Shown: positions 43,564 through 53,688, numbered from the stretch's first letter. The stretch: DNA of 64,000 bases from Cryobacterium frigoriphilum (GCF_004403305.1 NZ_SOHE01000029.1:35257-99256); one strand, 5' to 3'. Program-made: numbers and translations. Notes: a model not told the origin generated them from the letters alone.

Positions 43564-44385
43564 TCAGTCCGACGTCGTGATGGTGGCTGAGCTGAATCCG
43601 GGTGCGCTAACGCTCCAGGAGACCCCCGCCTCGAGCGGCACGCTGGCGTGCACCGCGCCGGCCAGGATTATCTCCCCGGCGGCCAGATCTTCCCCGAGTT
43701 CCCCCAGGCGATTGACAACCCACAGCGCTCCCAGCAGCGGGTCGCCGAGCACTTCCCTGCCCGCTCCCTGGGCCACAACGTCTGCGTTGCGCTCGAGCGT
43801 GAGAACCGTTTCGGGAAGGGCGTCCAGAAGCTCCGGCGTTGCCTTCATTCCCTGGCCGACGACCAGGCGCGCGGATGACGCGTTGTCAGCCACGGTGTCG
43901 GCCAGCTTGATCTTCCAGTCGGCGATGCGTGAGTCGATGACCTCCATCGAGAGATGAACCTCATCGACCAGGTCGCGCAGCTGCGCCAGGGTGTACCGTC
44001 CAGCCGGAACATCCCGGCCGAGACGAAACGCGAATTCGCCTTCCACCCGGGGTGAGATGAAAACCGACAGGTCCAGGGTCGCCGGAGCCCGCACGAGCAT
44101 GTCGTCGGTGATGGCGCCGTAATCGGGCTGGTCGACCCCCAGCTGTTGCTGCATGGCCAGGGAGGTGAGCCCGACTTTGCGGCCCACAATGGTTCGGCCG
44201 GCGGCGAGTTTGCGAGCCGTGTTGATCTGCGCAATGGCATACGCATCATCGACCGAGAGGTTCGGGTGGTCGTGGGTCAGCGCGACGATGGGGCGAAGCG
44301 TCGCCTCGGCGTCACATAGAGCGTCGGCGAGGGCGGCAACGGTGCGGGCGTCAAGCTTCGCGCTCAGATTCTGATCGATGGTCAT
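43564..44385 (-). CDS. mhpD: 2-oxopent-4-enoate hydratase MhpD
   Basis: A 273-aa hydratase of the MhpD/fumarylacetoacetate-hydrolase-like family: ALTHDHPNLSVDDAYAIAQI, KLAAGRTIVGRKVGLTSLAM (the GxKxGLTS motif), MLVRAPATLDLSVFISPRVE and EGEFAFRLGRDVPAG with metal-binding glutamates. It adds water to 2-hydroxypenta-2,4-dienoate, giving the MhpE substrate. First gene of the long leftward operon; the promoter must lie in 44386-44563. Confidence 0.93.
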   Translation of the reverse strand: MTIDQNLSAKLDARTVAALADALCDAEATLRPIVALTHDHPNLSVDDAYAIAQINTARKLAAGRTIVGRKVGLTSLAMQQQLGVDQPDYGAITDDMLVRAPATLDLSVFISPRVEGEFAFRLGRDVPAGRYTLAQLRDLVDEVHLSMEVIDSRIADWKIKLADTVADNASSARLVVGQGMKATPELLDALPETVLTLERNADVVAQGAGREVLGDPLLGALWVVNRLGELGEDLAAGEIILAGAVHASVPLEAGVSWSVSAPGFSSATITTSD

Positions 44386-44563
44386 ATCCCTATCTGACCC
44401 GTTTCACCCCACTCGGTGTTAGTCCATGTGCCGGACTCTGGAACACGGCAGCAAGTATTCTGCGGAACCGCTCCCTGTCCCGGTCAATGGAACGCGCCCA
44501 CGACTCGTGAGTGGGCGGATGGGCAAACTGGTGCTGCCTCACTCCCAACGAAGAGAGTTCCTT

Positions 44564-45541
44564 ATGCGTGCCGCTGTCGCTGCCAGTCAAAACTTTGACG
44601 ACCCACTGTCCTGTCTCGTCGTGCAGGATGTGCCTGAACCCGAAGCCAGACCGGGCTGGGTGCGCGTGCGCGTCGTTGCATCATCCATAAACCCGCATGA
44701 CCTGTGGACCCTGCGCGGGGTGGGGCATCCGGCCGATCGGATCCCCATCATTCTGGGTTGCGACGCGGCGGGCTACACCGATGACGGCCGCGCCGTGTTG
44801 GTACACCCCGTGATCGCGAGCGCCGATCGGGGAAGCGGTGACCCGACGATGGACCCGCAGCGTGCCCTGCTCTCGGAGATGCATAACGGTGGTTTTGCGG
44901 AATACGTGCTGGTGCCCGAGACGAGTCTCGTTCCCAAACCCGATTTTCTCAGCTTCGAAGAGGCCGCGGCACTTCCCGTCGCCTGGGGCACGGCGTATCG
45001 CATGCTCTTCTCGCGGGCCGGGTTGCAGGCCGGCGACCGCGTACTCGTGCAGGGAGCCACCGGTGGGGTGGCCAGCGCCGCCATCGCACTGGCCCGCGCA
45101 GCCGGCGCCGTGGTCTACGCAACGACGCGTGACGCGTCGAAGTTTGACTTCGCGCGGGAATGCGGTGCTCACGAGGTCTTTCTCAGCGGTGCGCGCCTGC
45201 CCGAGCGCGTGGACATCGTCGTGGAGACCGTGGGCGAGGCGACGTGGTCACACTCGCTCAAGGCCCTGCGGCCGGGTGGGACCGTCGTGATTTGTGGCGC
45301 TACCTCAGGCCCGAACGCGAACGCCGACCTCAACCGAGTCTTCTATCAGCAACTCTCGATCATCGGTTCCACCGGCTGCACCGTGACGGAGCTTCGCGGC
45401 CTGCTTCGCCTCATGCAGACGGCGGGCCTTCGACCGAAGATTGAACAGACCGTGTCCCTTGAGAATATTCGGGACGGGTTCGAGTTGCTCCTGGCGGGCG
45501 CCAACCGCGGCAAGATCGCGGTGAAGGTGTCCGAGGCGTAG
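44564..45541 (+). CDS. Quinone-oxidoreductase-like MDR dehydrogenase
   Basis: A 325-aa medium-chain reductase without the zinc-site cysteines: VRVVASSINPHDLWTLRGVG, IPIILGCDAAGYTDDGRAVL, LPVAWGTAYRMLFSRAGLQA, and the NADPH motif VQGATGGVASAAIALARAAG. The start is placed at ATG 44564 (MRAAVAASQN) behind AAGAGAG. Divergent from the hca-mhp operon, it shares its 178-bp promoter region and may reduce an unsaturated acid or carbonyl intermediate (inference). Confidence 0.85.
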   Translation: MRAAVAASQNFDDPLSCLVVQDVPEPEARPGWVRVRVVASSINPHDLWTLRGVGHPADRIPIILGCDAAGYTDDGRAVLVHPVIASADRGSGDPTMDPQRALLSEMHNGGFAEYVLVPETSLVPKPDFLSFEEAAALPVAWGTAYRMLFSRAGLQAGDRVLVQGATGGVASAAIALARAAGAVVYATTRDASKFDFARECGAHEVFLSGARLPERVDIVVETVGEATWSHSLKALRPGGTVVICGATSGPNANADLNRVFYQQLSIIGSTGCTVTELRGLLRLMQTAGLRPKIEQTVSLENIRDGFELLLAGANRGKIAVKVSEA

Positions 45542-45835
45542 CTCGGGTCCGCGAGTGCCCTGACCCCGAGACAGGAACGGGGCTGGGGCCCGCGACCGTG
45601 TCGTGTCGGGGTCTCGGCGCACGGTCCGAATGACCGCCCAGCCAGACTGCAACGCTAGGCTCGGCGGGTATGGGAAACGTGTCGGGTCAGCACGATGTCG
45701 ATATCGCGGCAGCCCCGGTCGCCCGGCCGCGGCGCACGAGCCGACGAGCGGCATCCGTCTGCGTGATCGTGGCGGCGCCAGCACGGCGATCATGCTGCCG
45801 CGGTTCTGGTCAGACGTCGAAATCGTGAGCGGGCC

Positions 45836-46693
45836 GTGAGCCGGTTCATCGGTGTCGATCTGGCCTGGGGCGAGGGCACCGCGGCGCGACGGGCAAACGA
45901 GACCGGACTCGTGCTGATGGATGCCTCTGGCACGGTTCGTGACGCCGGCTGGGCTCGCGGAATCGACGCCGTCGCCGCCTGGCTGATCGAGGTAGCCGAG
46001 CCCGGCGACGTCATCGCCATCGACGCTCCGCTCATCGTCTTCAACCCGAGCGGGATGCGCGAGTGCGAAAGGGAGGTCGGCCAGCGCTACGGGCGCTGGA
46101 AGGTCGCGGCGAACGCGTCGAGCCTGACATTGCCCTGGCTCGGCGGTGTGACCCTGCGCCGGCAGCTCGAGGCCGCCGGGTTGCGCTATACCGACGGGAC
46201 GCATCCGCCGGCCCCGGGTGAGATCGAATTCTTCGAGTGCTACCCGTACACGACCCTTGTCGGCGCTGAAGAGTTCGGCTACGACGAGCAGCGCCCCCGC
46301 TACAAACGCCCCGCACTCGCCATGCCGGCGAGCGAACGCCGGGCCTTTCGCGCGGCCGAATGCGACGAACTCCTGCGCCGGATGTCTGCCCTCGCCGCCG
46401 CGGATCCCCCGCTGAATCTGCGGTCGCATCCGGTGACGAAACCCCTGCTCACCTCACCGTCGCCGCTCATCGATGCCGCCTACAAGCACCGGGAAGACCT
46501 GCTCGATGCGGCACTGTGCGCCTGGACGGCTGCCTTCTGGACCCGTTTCGGGCTGTCGCGCTGTCAGGTTCTGGGTGCCTCCGACACCCCGGATTGCGCC
46601 GGTCGTCGACCGGTGATCATCGCCCCCGCCCGGCCGGAGCAGCGCCCCGCCCCCCGCGGGCCCGGCCGCGCGCCCGGCCGCGAGAGCGGGTGA
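45836..46693 (+). CDS. DUF429 protein (predicted RNase H-fold)
   Basis: A 285-aa member of DUF429, starting GTG: FIGVDLAWGEGTAARRANET opens the fold with a metal-binding-type aspartate, followed by GDVIAIDAPLIVFNPSGMRE and CEREVGQRYGRWKVAANAS. Later FECYPYTTLVGAEEFGYDEQ and DLLDAALCAWTAAFWTRFG complete the pattern. The family is predicted to be an RNase H-like nuclease; its role is not established. The 294-bp space before it shows no gene, only GC-rich sequence with a weak CCGAGAC/GTCTCGG pair. Its stop lies in a long hairpin. Confidence 0.82.
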   Translation: MSRFIGVDLAWGEGTAARRANETGLVLMDASGTVRDAGWARGIDAVAAWLIEVAEPGDVIAIDAPLIVFNPSGMRECEREVGQRYGRWKVAANASSLTLPWLGGVTLRRQLEAAGLRYTDGTHPPAPGEIEFFECYPYTTLVGAEEFGYDEQRPRYKRPALAMPASERRAFRAAECDELLRRMSALAAADPPLNLRSHPVTKPLLTSPSPLIDAAYKHREDLLDAALCAWTAAFWTRFGLSRCQVLGASDTPDCAGRRPVIIAPARPEQRPAPRGPGRAPGRESG

Positions 46694-46737
46694 ATCGTCG
46701 GTTAGCGACAGCCACACCGACGATTCACCCGCTCTCG
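46681..46737. terminator. 22-bp perfect hairpin
   Basis: CGAGAGCGGGTGAATCGTCG plus GT (46681-46702) pairs exactly with 46716-46737 across 13 nt. The left arm contains the TGA stop of the DUF429 gene. It is followed 55 bp later by another rightward gene, so it may attenuate rather than fully stop transcription. Confidence 0.75.
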
Positions 46738-46792
46738 CGAGCATGGGGTGAGACCACGGGGTGAGACCATGGGGGTCGCTACACTCGAACGC

Positions 46793-47440
46793 ATGGCACT
46801 CATCTACGACGCCGTACTGCGGCCGAGCAAGACCGAACTCATCTCAGCGTGGGCCGAGGCCCAGCCCTGGTTCGCCGGCGACGCGGGCACGGAGGTCACC
46901 CGGGTCGCCACCTACCGCTTCGACGACCCCGACGGCGAGGTCGGCATCGAAACCCTGCTCGTGCGCGCGGGCGCCGGCCCGCTGCTGCAGGTGGCGCTCA
47001 CCTACCGCGGCGCGCCGCTGCCCGGCGCCGACGCCTGGCTGATCGGCACCATGTCGCATTCCGTGCTCGGTGAGCGGTGGGTGTACGACGCCGTGGGCGA
47101 CCCGGTCTACCTCGCCGCCGTCAGCACGGCGGCGTGCACGGGCGGGCGCCACGCCGAACAGTACCTCGAGCGTGACGGCGAGCGGGTGCCGATCGAGCCG
47201 ACGGCCGAGGTCGCCGGAAGCGGCCCAGCGGGCACGACCGTGCCCCCGGTCGGTTCGCCGATCGTGATGCACCACGAGTCCGGAGTCACCGTCGCGACCG
47301 CGGGATCGTTGCGGGTGGTACTGATGCGCAACCTCGAGGCATCCGTCGTTTCCTCCGAGCCGGCCGCTCACACCGCGACCCTGTCGGGCTCTTGGTCCGG
47401 CCAGCCCTTTCCCCGCATTCTGCTGACCGTCCGCGGCTGA
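46793..47440 (+). CDS. Maltokinase N-cap-like (CG0192-related) protein
   Basis: A 215-aa protein similar to the N-terminal cap of maltokinases and the CG0192-type proteins of actinobacteria: ALIYDAVLRPSKTELISAWA, FDDPDGEVGIETLLVRAGAG, LTYRGAPLPGADAWLIGTMS and HSVLGERWVYDAVGDPVYLA. It lacks the kinase domain. The free-standing cap is widespread in actinobacteria without a defined role. The start ATG at 46793 is chosen over an upstream start at 46748 because family members begin with M-A-x-I/L-x-x-A-x-L-x-P. Confidence 0.78.
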   Translation: MALIYDAVLRPSKTELISAWAEAQPWFAGDAGTEVTRVATYRFDDPDGEVGIETLLVRAGAGPLLQVALTYRGAPLPGADAWLIGTMSHSVLGERWVYDAVGDPVYLAAVSTAACTGGRHAEQYLERDGERVPIEPTAEVAGSGPAGTTVPPVGSPIVMHHESGVTVATAGSLRVVLMRNLEASVVSSEPAAHTATLSGSWSGQPFPRILLTVRG

Positions 47441-47507
47441 GTCGCGGAGAACGCACCTTCAGCGTCAGCACGAAGGCACGAAGTCCGCAACTCAGCCGCG
47501 CAGATTC

Positions 47508-50500
47508 CTAACGGCGCACGATCGAGCGCAGCAGGCGCAGCGCGACCGACAACGACGCCATGTCGTCCTTGTCGAGTGCGTTGACCTCCTCGAAAACGCT
47601 GCGCGCGCGGCCGAGCTGCTCCTGGTTGAGCGCCTCCCAGGCGAGCAGACGGTCTTCGGCGGTGACGACATCCGTGCCCGGCGCCGGCTCGAGCGTGCCG
47701 GTCGACTCCCACACGGCCTTGGCCATGTCGGCGATCGTGGAGTACAGATCGTCGCGCAGTGCGGCTCTGGCGAGCGCCTGCCAGCGGTCTTTACGCGGCA
47801 GCGCCGTGATGCGTTCGAGCAGATTGTCGACCCCGAATCGCGCATACACCTGGTAATACACGGCCGCGACATCGGCGATCGGCGCCTTCGTCTGAGCGGC
47901 AACCTTGGCCACGTCGAGCAACGCGAACGCCTCGAACAGCTCCGACCAGCGGCGCCCGAGGTGTTCGGGAACGCCCCATTCCTCAGCCTTGGCGCGCTGC
48001 TCCTCAAGCCGCTGCAGGTCAGCGCCCTGCAGGTACGCGCCGAGGTGCGCACGCAGCTCGTCGACCTGCGGCTTGTACTTGGCAACGACCTCCGCCACCG
48101 AGCGGGTGCCGCCCTGGTTTACCTGCCAGCGCACGGCCCGGTCGAGCAGCCGCCGCATGTCGAGGTGAATCGCGGTCCAGTGCTCGGTCGGGAACGACGA
48201 GGGCAGCGCGCCCAGCTCGTCGACCATCTTGTCAAGCTCGAAAATCTCCCGCAGCGCGACGAAGGCGCGGGCGACGACGGCCTGATTGGCGCTCGTCTCC
48301 TCCATCGCCCGGAACGCGAACGTGATGCCGCCGAGGTTGATCATGTCGTTGGCGACGACCGTGGCGATGATCTCGCTGCGCAGCGGATGCGTGTCGAGCT
48401 CGGCATCGAACCGCTCCGACAGCTGCGCCGGGAAGTACCGGCGCAGGGTCGCGCCGAACCACGGGTCGTCCCCGAGATCGCTTTTGCCCAGACTCGTCGC
48501 GAGCTCGATCTTCGCGTACGCGGCGAGCACCGACAGCTCCGGGGAGGTGAGGCCCTGCCCGGTGTCGAGGCGTTCCCGCAGGGTGACCGTCGTCGGCAAC
48601 GCTTCGAGCTCACGGGTCAGGTCGCCCGAGGACTCCAGCCAGTTCATCAGGCGTTCGTAACTCGGGCTCCAGTTGGTGACGAGCATGCGGTCGTTGAGCA
48701 GCAGGATGTTCTGGTCCACGTTGTCCTGCAGCACGAGCCGACCGACCTCATCGGTCATTTCGGCGAGAAAACCGGCCCGTTCGGCCGGGTCGAGCTTGCC
48801 GGCGGCGACCATCCGGTCGACGAAGATCTTGATGTTGACCTCGTGGTCGGAGCAGTCCACACCGGCGGAGTTGTCGATGGCGTCGGTGTTGAGAATGACC
48901 CCGGCGAGCGCTGCCTCGATGCGGCCCCGCTGGGTGAGGCCGAGGTTGCCGCCCTCGCCGACGACCTTGACCCGCAGGTCACGGCCGTCGACGCGAATGG
49001 CGTCGTTGGCCTTGTCGCCGACCTGCGCTGCCGTCTCCGTGCTGGCCTTGACGTAGGTGCCGATGCCGCCGTTGTAGAGCAGGTCGGCCGGCGCGAGCAG
49101 AATCGCCCGCAGCAGTTCCGGCGAGCTCAGCCGAGCGGTGTTGTCGGGCAGGCCCAGCGCGGCGCGCACCTCGGCGCTGATCGGGATTGCCTTGGCCTGG
49201 CGCGGAAAGATGCCGCCGCCGGTGCTGATCAGACGGGCGTCGTAGTCCGCCCACGACGAGCGCGGCAGGTCGAACAGGCGTTGACGCTCGGCAAAGGAGG
49301 CCGCCGGGTCGGGGTTCGGGTCGAGAAAGATGTGCCGGTGATCGAACGCGGCAATCAGCCGAACGTGCTGCGAGAGCAGCATTCCGTTGCCGAAGACGTC
49401 GCCGGACATGTCGCCGACGCCGACGACGGTGAACTCCTCGCTCTGCGCGTCGACCGACAGCTCGCTGAAGTGCCGCTTGACCGATTCCCACGCGCCGCGC
49501 GCGGTGATACCCATCGCCTTGTGGTCGTACCCGATGGAGCCGCCCGAAGCGAAGGCGTCACCGAGCCAGAATCCGTAGTCGGCGGCCAGCGAATTCGCGA
49601 TGTCCGAGAACGCCGCGGTGCCCTTGTCGGCCGCCACCACGAGGTAGGTGTCGTCGTCGTCGTGACGCACGACGCGGGCCGGTGGCACCACGTGCTCGGC
49701 GGCATCCGTCGTCACGAGGTTATCGGTGAGGTCGAGCAGCCCGCGAATGAACGTCTTGTAGCTCTGCACGCCCTCGGCCATCCAGGCGGCACGGTCGACG
49801 GATGCGTCGGGCAGCGCTTTGGCAAAGAAACCCCCCTTCGCGCCGGTCGGTACGATGACCGCGTTCTTGACCGTCTGCGCCTTGACCAGTCCCAGCACCT
49901 CGGTGCGAAAGTCCTCCCGACGATCGGACCAGCGCAGCCCACCGCGGGCGATCTTGCCGAAGCGCAGGTGCACTCCCTCGACCCGCGGGGAGTACACCCA
50001 GATCTCGAACATCGGCTTCGGAAACGGCAGCAGTTCGATCTGCTGCGGGTCGAGCTTGATGCTGAGGTAGGGCTTGTTCTGAAAGTAGTTGGTGCGCAAG
50101 CTGGACTCGATGAGGTTGATGAAGGTGCGCAGCACCCGGTCGGCGTCGAGGGTCGGCACCTGCTCCATCGCGAGGCTCAGCCGTTCGCGGATCGATGCGA
50201 CCAGCTCGTCGCGGGCATCCGCCGCGAGGTCGGGGTCGAACCGGGCTTCGAACAGCGCCACGAGGGCATTGGCGACGGCCGGGTTGGCGATGAGGGTGTC
50301 GCCCACGAACCCGTAGGAGTTGGTGTTGCCCATCTGACGCAGATACTTCGCGTAGCTGCGCAGAATCACCACGCGCTGCCAGGTCATGCCCTCGCGCAAC
50401 ACGAGCCGGTCGAGGCCGTCTGACTCGCTCGCCCCGTGCACCGCAGCGCCGAAGGAGTCGGCGAGCAGCTGGCCGGTCGCCACGGGGTCGACGCCGGTCG

Positions 50501-52373
50501 GATAGGTCAGCCCCAGATCGTAGAGATAAAAGTGGCGTTCGTCGGCGGTTTCAATTTCAAACGGACGCTCGTCGAGCACCTGAATGCCGAGGTTGTGAAA
50601 GTACGGCAGAATCTGGCTGAGGCTCTGCGGCTTCGACATGTAGATCTTGACGCGCGCGTCTTCGTCGCCGTCCGCGCCGTCACTGGCGGGCAGGTAGACG
50701 TGGAAGCCGAGCGGTGCCGCCGCGTCGGAATCGGTGCCGCCCGAGGCGGCTACCTCTTCAAACCGGGCGATGTCCTCGAGGGCATCGTCGGTCTCATAGT
50801 CGACCTGATAGCTCGCAGGAAACGCATCGGCCCAGAGTCCGGCGAGTCGTTCGGCCTGCTCCATCGGGTGGACCTCATGCAGCTGTTCGGTGATGCCCTC
50901 CGGCCAGGAGCGCACCGCCATGACGAGGCGGCGTTCGAGGGCGGCCGGGTCAACGTCGCCGATCGGGGCATCCTTGGGCAAGCGGATGCGGAAGAACAAC
51001 CTGGCCAGCGCCGATTCGCTCATGCGGGCCTCAAAGTCCACCGAGACCGCGTCGTAGGTTTGCTGCAGCTCCTTCTCGACGCGCAGCCGCACCGCGGTCG
51101 TGTACCGGTCGCGGGGCAGGTAGACGAGGGCTGACATGAACCGGCCATAGACATCGGGGCGCAGGAACAACCGGGTGCGGCGGCGTTCCTGCAGCCGCTG
51201 AATCGCGCGCACGGTCGACGCGAGGGTGTCAACATCGATCTGGAACAGCTCGTCGCGCGGGTAGGTTTCCATGATTCCGAGCAGGTCTTTGCCGCTGTGT
51301 GAGCCGGGCGGAAAGCCGATCTGCTTCATCACGGCGGATACCTTTTCGCGCAGCACCGGCACGGTCTCGACCGAGCTCGTGTAGGCGCTCGCGGCGAACA
51401 GCCCAATGAAGCGGCGTTCACCGTTCACGTTGCCGGCGGCGTCGAAGCTCTTGATGCCGATGTAGTCGAAGTAGGCCGGGCGGTGCACGGTCGAGCGGGA
51501 GTTGGCCTTGGTGATCACGAGGGCGCCGCGCTCCCTGGCCTTGTGCCGGCCGGCGACGGTCAGGTGCTGGATCTGGTGGGCGTCGTCGGCGTGCCGCAGC
51601 AGCCCCAGGCCGCTGCCCTCACGGATGGAGAGCACGTCTTCGCCGCCGAGGGACCTCAGGTCGTACTCCCGGTAGCCGAGAAAGGTGAAGTTGCCGGCGT
51701 CGAGCCAGCGCAGCAGGTCTTGGGTCTGCCTGAGGTCACGGATCTCACGGCCGTTCGTGACCGTGTCGAGGGAGTTGGCGATCTGGCCGGCCTTGACGAG
51801 CATGAGCTGCCAGTCGTCGACGGCGGCACGCACGTCGCCGAGTACCTTGCCGAGGCCGGCGATCAGGCTGGCCTGCGCCTCCTCGCTGGCCCGGTCGATT
51901 TCGACGGCGATCCAGGATTCGAGGTGCGAGGCGTCGTCGCCGGTCGCGATGAGGTGCGCGATACTCGTCATCGCGCTGGTATCGCCGCTGGAGACACCGA
52001 CGCTGGCCGGCATCCGGTTGACGCCCGTGAGGTCACCGGTCGCGCGATTGCGGGCCACGACGAGCAGCGGGTGCACAACGAGGTGGATGGCAGAGTTCTG
52101 CCGCACGAGTTCGGCGGTGACGGAGTCGACGAGAAATGGCATGTCGTCGGTGACGATATAGAGCACGCTGCGGCCCGGTTCGGTGCGGATCGACACGTTC
52201 GCGGTCTTCGCCGGGCGGGTCTGCGCGACCTCGGTGTGAGCCAGGGCGCGCGCTTCAAGGGTGGCGCTGGTGTAACCCGCGGCGTCTTCCTCGGCCAGAT
52301 GCTCGTAATAGTCGGCGATGAAGGAGTCGTGCGTGCCGAGTGGGGACGAGCCCCTGGTGGATTCAAACGTCAT
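47508..52373 (-). CDS. gdh: NAD-specific glutamate dehydrogenase, large type
   Basis: A 1621-aa NAD-dependent glutamate dehydrogenase of the ~180-kDa class. Long N-terminal ACT-like regulatory regions (RSVLYIVTDDMPFLVDSVTA near residue 75; ESWIAVEIDRASEEAQASLI) precede the catalytic part. There, RFGKIARGGLRWSDRREDFR and KNAVIVPTGAKGGFFAKALP (catalytic lysine), then VGVGDMSGDVFGNGMLLS, VKVVGEGGNLGLTQRGRIEA and NTDAIDNSAGVDCSDHEVNI follow in order. It deaminates glutamate to 2-oxoglutarate. Start ATG at 52373 (MTFESTRG); a longer in-frame start is rejected for its arginine-rich residues. It lies 70 bp downstream of jetD on the same strand. Confidence 0.95.
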   Translation of the reverse strand: MTFESTRGSSPLGTHDSFIADYYEHLAEEDAAGYTSATLEARALAHTEVAQTRPAKTANVSIRTEPGRSVLYIVTDDMPFLVDSVTAELVRQNSAIHLVVHPLLVVARNRATGDLTGVNRMPASVGVSSGDTSAMTSIAHLIATGDDASHLESWIAVEIDRASEEAQASLIAGLGKVLGDVRAAVDDWQLMLVKAGQIANSLDTVTNGREIRDLRQTQDLLRWLDAGNFTFLGYREYDLRSLGGEDVLSIREGSGLGLLRHADDAHQIQHLTVAGRHKARERGALVITKANSRSTVHRPAYFDYIGIKSFDAAGNVNGERRFIGLFAASAYTSSVETVPVLREKVSAVMKQIGFPPGSHSGKDLLGIMETYPRDELFQIDVDTLASTVRAIQRLQERRRTRLFLRPDVYGRFMSALVYLPRDRYTTAVRLRVEKELQQTYDAVSVDFEARMSESALARLFFRIRLPKDAPIGDVDPAALERRLVMAVRSWPEGITEQLHEVHPMEQAERLAGLWADAFPASYQVDYETDDALEDIARFEEVAASGGTDSDAAAPLGFHVYLPASDGADGDEDARVKIYMSKPQSLSQILPYFHNLGIQVLDERPFEIETADERHFYLYDLGLTYPTGVDPVATGQLLADSFGAAVHGASESDGLDRLVLREGMTWQRVVILRSYAKYLRQMGNTNSYGFVGDTLIANPAVANALVALFEARFDPDLAADARDELVASIRERLSLAMEQVPTLDADRVLRTFINLIESSLRTNYFQNKPYLSIKLDPQQIELLPFPKPMFEIWVYSPRVEGVHLRFGKIARGGLRWSDRREDFRTEVLGLVKAQTVKNAVIVPTGAKGGFFAKALPDASVDRAAWMAEGVQSYKTFIRGLLDLTDNLVTTDAAEHVVPPARVVRHDDDDTYLVVAADKGTAAFSDIANSLAADYGFWLGDAFASGGSIGYDHKAMGITARGAWESVKRHFSELSVDAQSEEFTVVGVGDMSGDVFGNGMLLSQHVRLIAAFDHRHIFLDPNPDPAASFAERQRLFDLPRSSWADYDARLISTGGGIFPRQAKAIPISAEVRAALGLPDNTARLSSPELLRAILLAPADLLYNGGIGTYVKASTETAAQVGDKANDAIRVDGRDLRVKVVGEGGNLGLTQRGRIEAALAGVILNTDAIDNSAGVDCSDHEVNIKIFVDRMVAAGKLDPAERAGFLAEMTDEVGRLVLQDNVDQNILLLNDRMLVTNWSPSYERLMNWLESSGDLTRELEALPTTVTLRERLDTGQGLTSPELSVLAAYAKIELATSLGKSDLGDDPWFGATLRRYFPAQLSERFDAELDTHPLRSEIIATVVANDMINLGGITFAFRAMEETSANQAVVARAFVALREIFELDKMVDELGALPSSFPTEHWTAIHLDMRRLLDRAVRWQVNQGGTRSVAEVVAKYKPQVDELRAHLGAYLQGADLQRLEEQRAKAEEWGVPEHLGRRWSELFEAFALLDVAKVAAQTKAPIADVAAVYYQVYARFGVDNLLERITALPRKDRWQALARAALRDDLYSTIADMAKAVWESTGTLEPAPGTDVVTAEDRLLAWEALNQEQLGRARSVFEEVNALDKDDMASLSVALRLLRSIVRR

Positions 52374-52443
52374 CGAAAATGCGCCTCCATTGGCAATATT
52401 TCGTTTTATTACGTACGCAGCAGCGCAGTCGGATGTTCCCAGC

Positions 52444-53688
52444 CTACGCGCGGCCCGCCGGGAACCGTGACACCGGCTCGGGGGGTCGCAGCACGGTCCG
52501 GCTACTCGTCGTGAGTGTCGTCGGGAGTGTCGCCGTGAGGGCGTCGAGGGCCACCTGCCAGGGGATGCGTTCCTGTTCCAGTCGCACGTTTCCCTCCGAG
52601 CGGATGCGCCCGAGCGCCGACGCCTCATCGGCCGTCAGCAGCCCGTATCCGCCGCCCGCCGGCGTCGGCTCCGGCACCCACAGGTCCCGGTAGGCGAGCA
52701 GGGTCGTTTCGTCCATGAGAACGCTCGTCACGTCGGCGCAGCTGGAGCGTACTGCGTGCAAAATAGCGAAGCCGTCACTGTCGAGGTCACCCCAATAGAC
52801 GATGCGACCAGAGGCCACCCACGGAATCCCTCGCAGCCGCCCGGCGGCGTAACCGCTGCCATGCACCACGACCGCTCCCGGCAGCTCCGGCATGGCCAGC
52901 ACGGTCTCGAGGTTCTCGAACACGAACACGGTGGTCGGCGCGATCGGCAGCGCGGCGAGTTGCTCGATCGGCGCGGTCAGGTCGACGAGGCCACCTGGCC
53001 GCAGCACCGGGTCGAGAAACCGTACCCGCACGAGCACCGGCGCCTCGAGCAGGCCAAGCGATGCCCGGCCGGTGACCGCGGCGTGCAGACTCTCGACGAG
53101 CGTTCGGTTGTGGCCAAGCCACTTCGTGTCGATGCCGTGAATGGGCAGCTGCCGAATACGCCAGCCCGAGTACGGGTGTGCGCTCAGCCAGCCGACCACG
53201 TGCAGCAGGATCGTGAAATCGGCCTCCGACAGGGCACGGATCGCCCGGCCGTGGGTGCGGATGGCGGCGGCGAGCGCATCTGTCGACGCCGCCTTCGAGG
53301 CGAACACGGACCGCAGCAGGCTCGCCCGGTCACGCAGCAGGCACCATTCTCGGCCGATCGAGGCGCCGGCAAACGCGGCGATCGTGTCGGCCCCACTGAC
53401 AACGCAACGCACCGGCACCCGTTGGGCTCCGACGCTCGGCCACTGCCGATCCTCCCAGTACACCCGGACCGAGGTCTGATCTGCGGCGAGCGCCCGCCAC
53501 GACTGCACCCACGCGATGACCCCGGCCTGCCCCTGCAGTACCGCCCGCTCGGTTGGCGGGTGCAGCACGATCTGCAGGGCGGCATCCGCTCCCCCGATCG
53601 CCGCCCAGGTGCGTTGGTCTTGCTCAACCCGTTTGCGAGCCCGTTCGCGGGCCGCGGCGACGGTGACCATGGCGCTCGGCGGTGCCAT
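52444..53688 (-). CDS. jetD: Wadjet component JetD (DUF3322/DUF2220 nuclease)
   Basis: A 414-aa JetD, the nuclease subunit of the Wadjet anti-plasmid system. The N-terminal DUF3322 part (residues ~20-200) includes LLHVVGWLSAHPYSGWRIRQ and LPIHGIDTKWLGHNRTLVES. The C-terminal DUF2220/Toprim part includes VFVFENLETVLAMPELPGAV (first acidic residue) and IVYWGDLDSDGFAILHAVRS (D-x-D). These are the metal-binding residues expected for a topoisomerase VI-like nuclease. Its ATG shares a base with the jetC stop (TGATG). It cuts plasmid DNA once the JetABC loop extruder has stalled on a small circle (family knowledge). Confidence 0.93.
   Translation of the reverse strand: MAPPSAMVTVAAARERARKRVEQDQRTWAAIGGADAALQIVLHPPTERAVLQGQAGVIAWVQSWRALAADQTSVRVYWEDRQWPSVGAQRVPVRCVVSGADTIAAFAGASIGREWCLLRDRASLLRSVFASKAASTDALAAAIRTHGRAIRALSEADFTILLHVVGWLSAHPYSGWRIRQLPIHGIDTKWLGHNRTLVESLHAAVTGRASLGLLEAPVLVRVRFLDPVLRPGGLVDLTAPIEQLAALPIAPTTVFVFENLETVLAMPELPGAVVVHGSGYAAGRLRGIPWVASGRIVYWGDLDSDGFAILHAVRSSCADVTSVLMDETTLLAYRDLWVPEPTPAGGGYGLLTADEASALGRIRSEGNVRLEQERIPWQVALDALTATLPTTLTTSSRTVLRPPEPVSRFPAGRA

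Noticed and set aside
47961..50423. Very long open frame opposite the glutamate dehydrogenase
   Set aside because: An antisense frame arising from GC-rich codon bias; its composition is Arg/Asp/Val-rich with no motif, while the opposite strand has clear family motifs.
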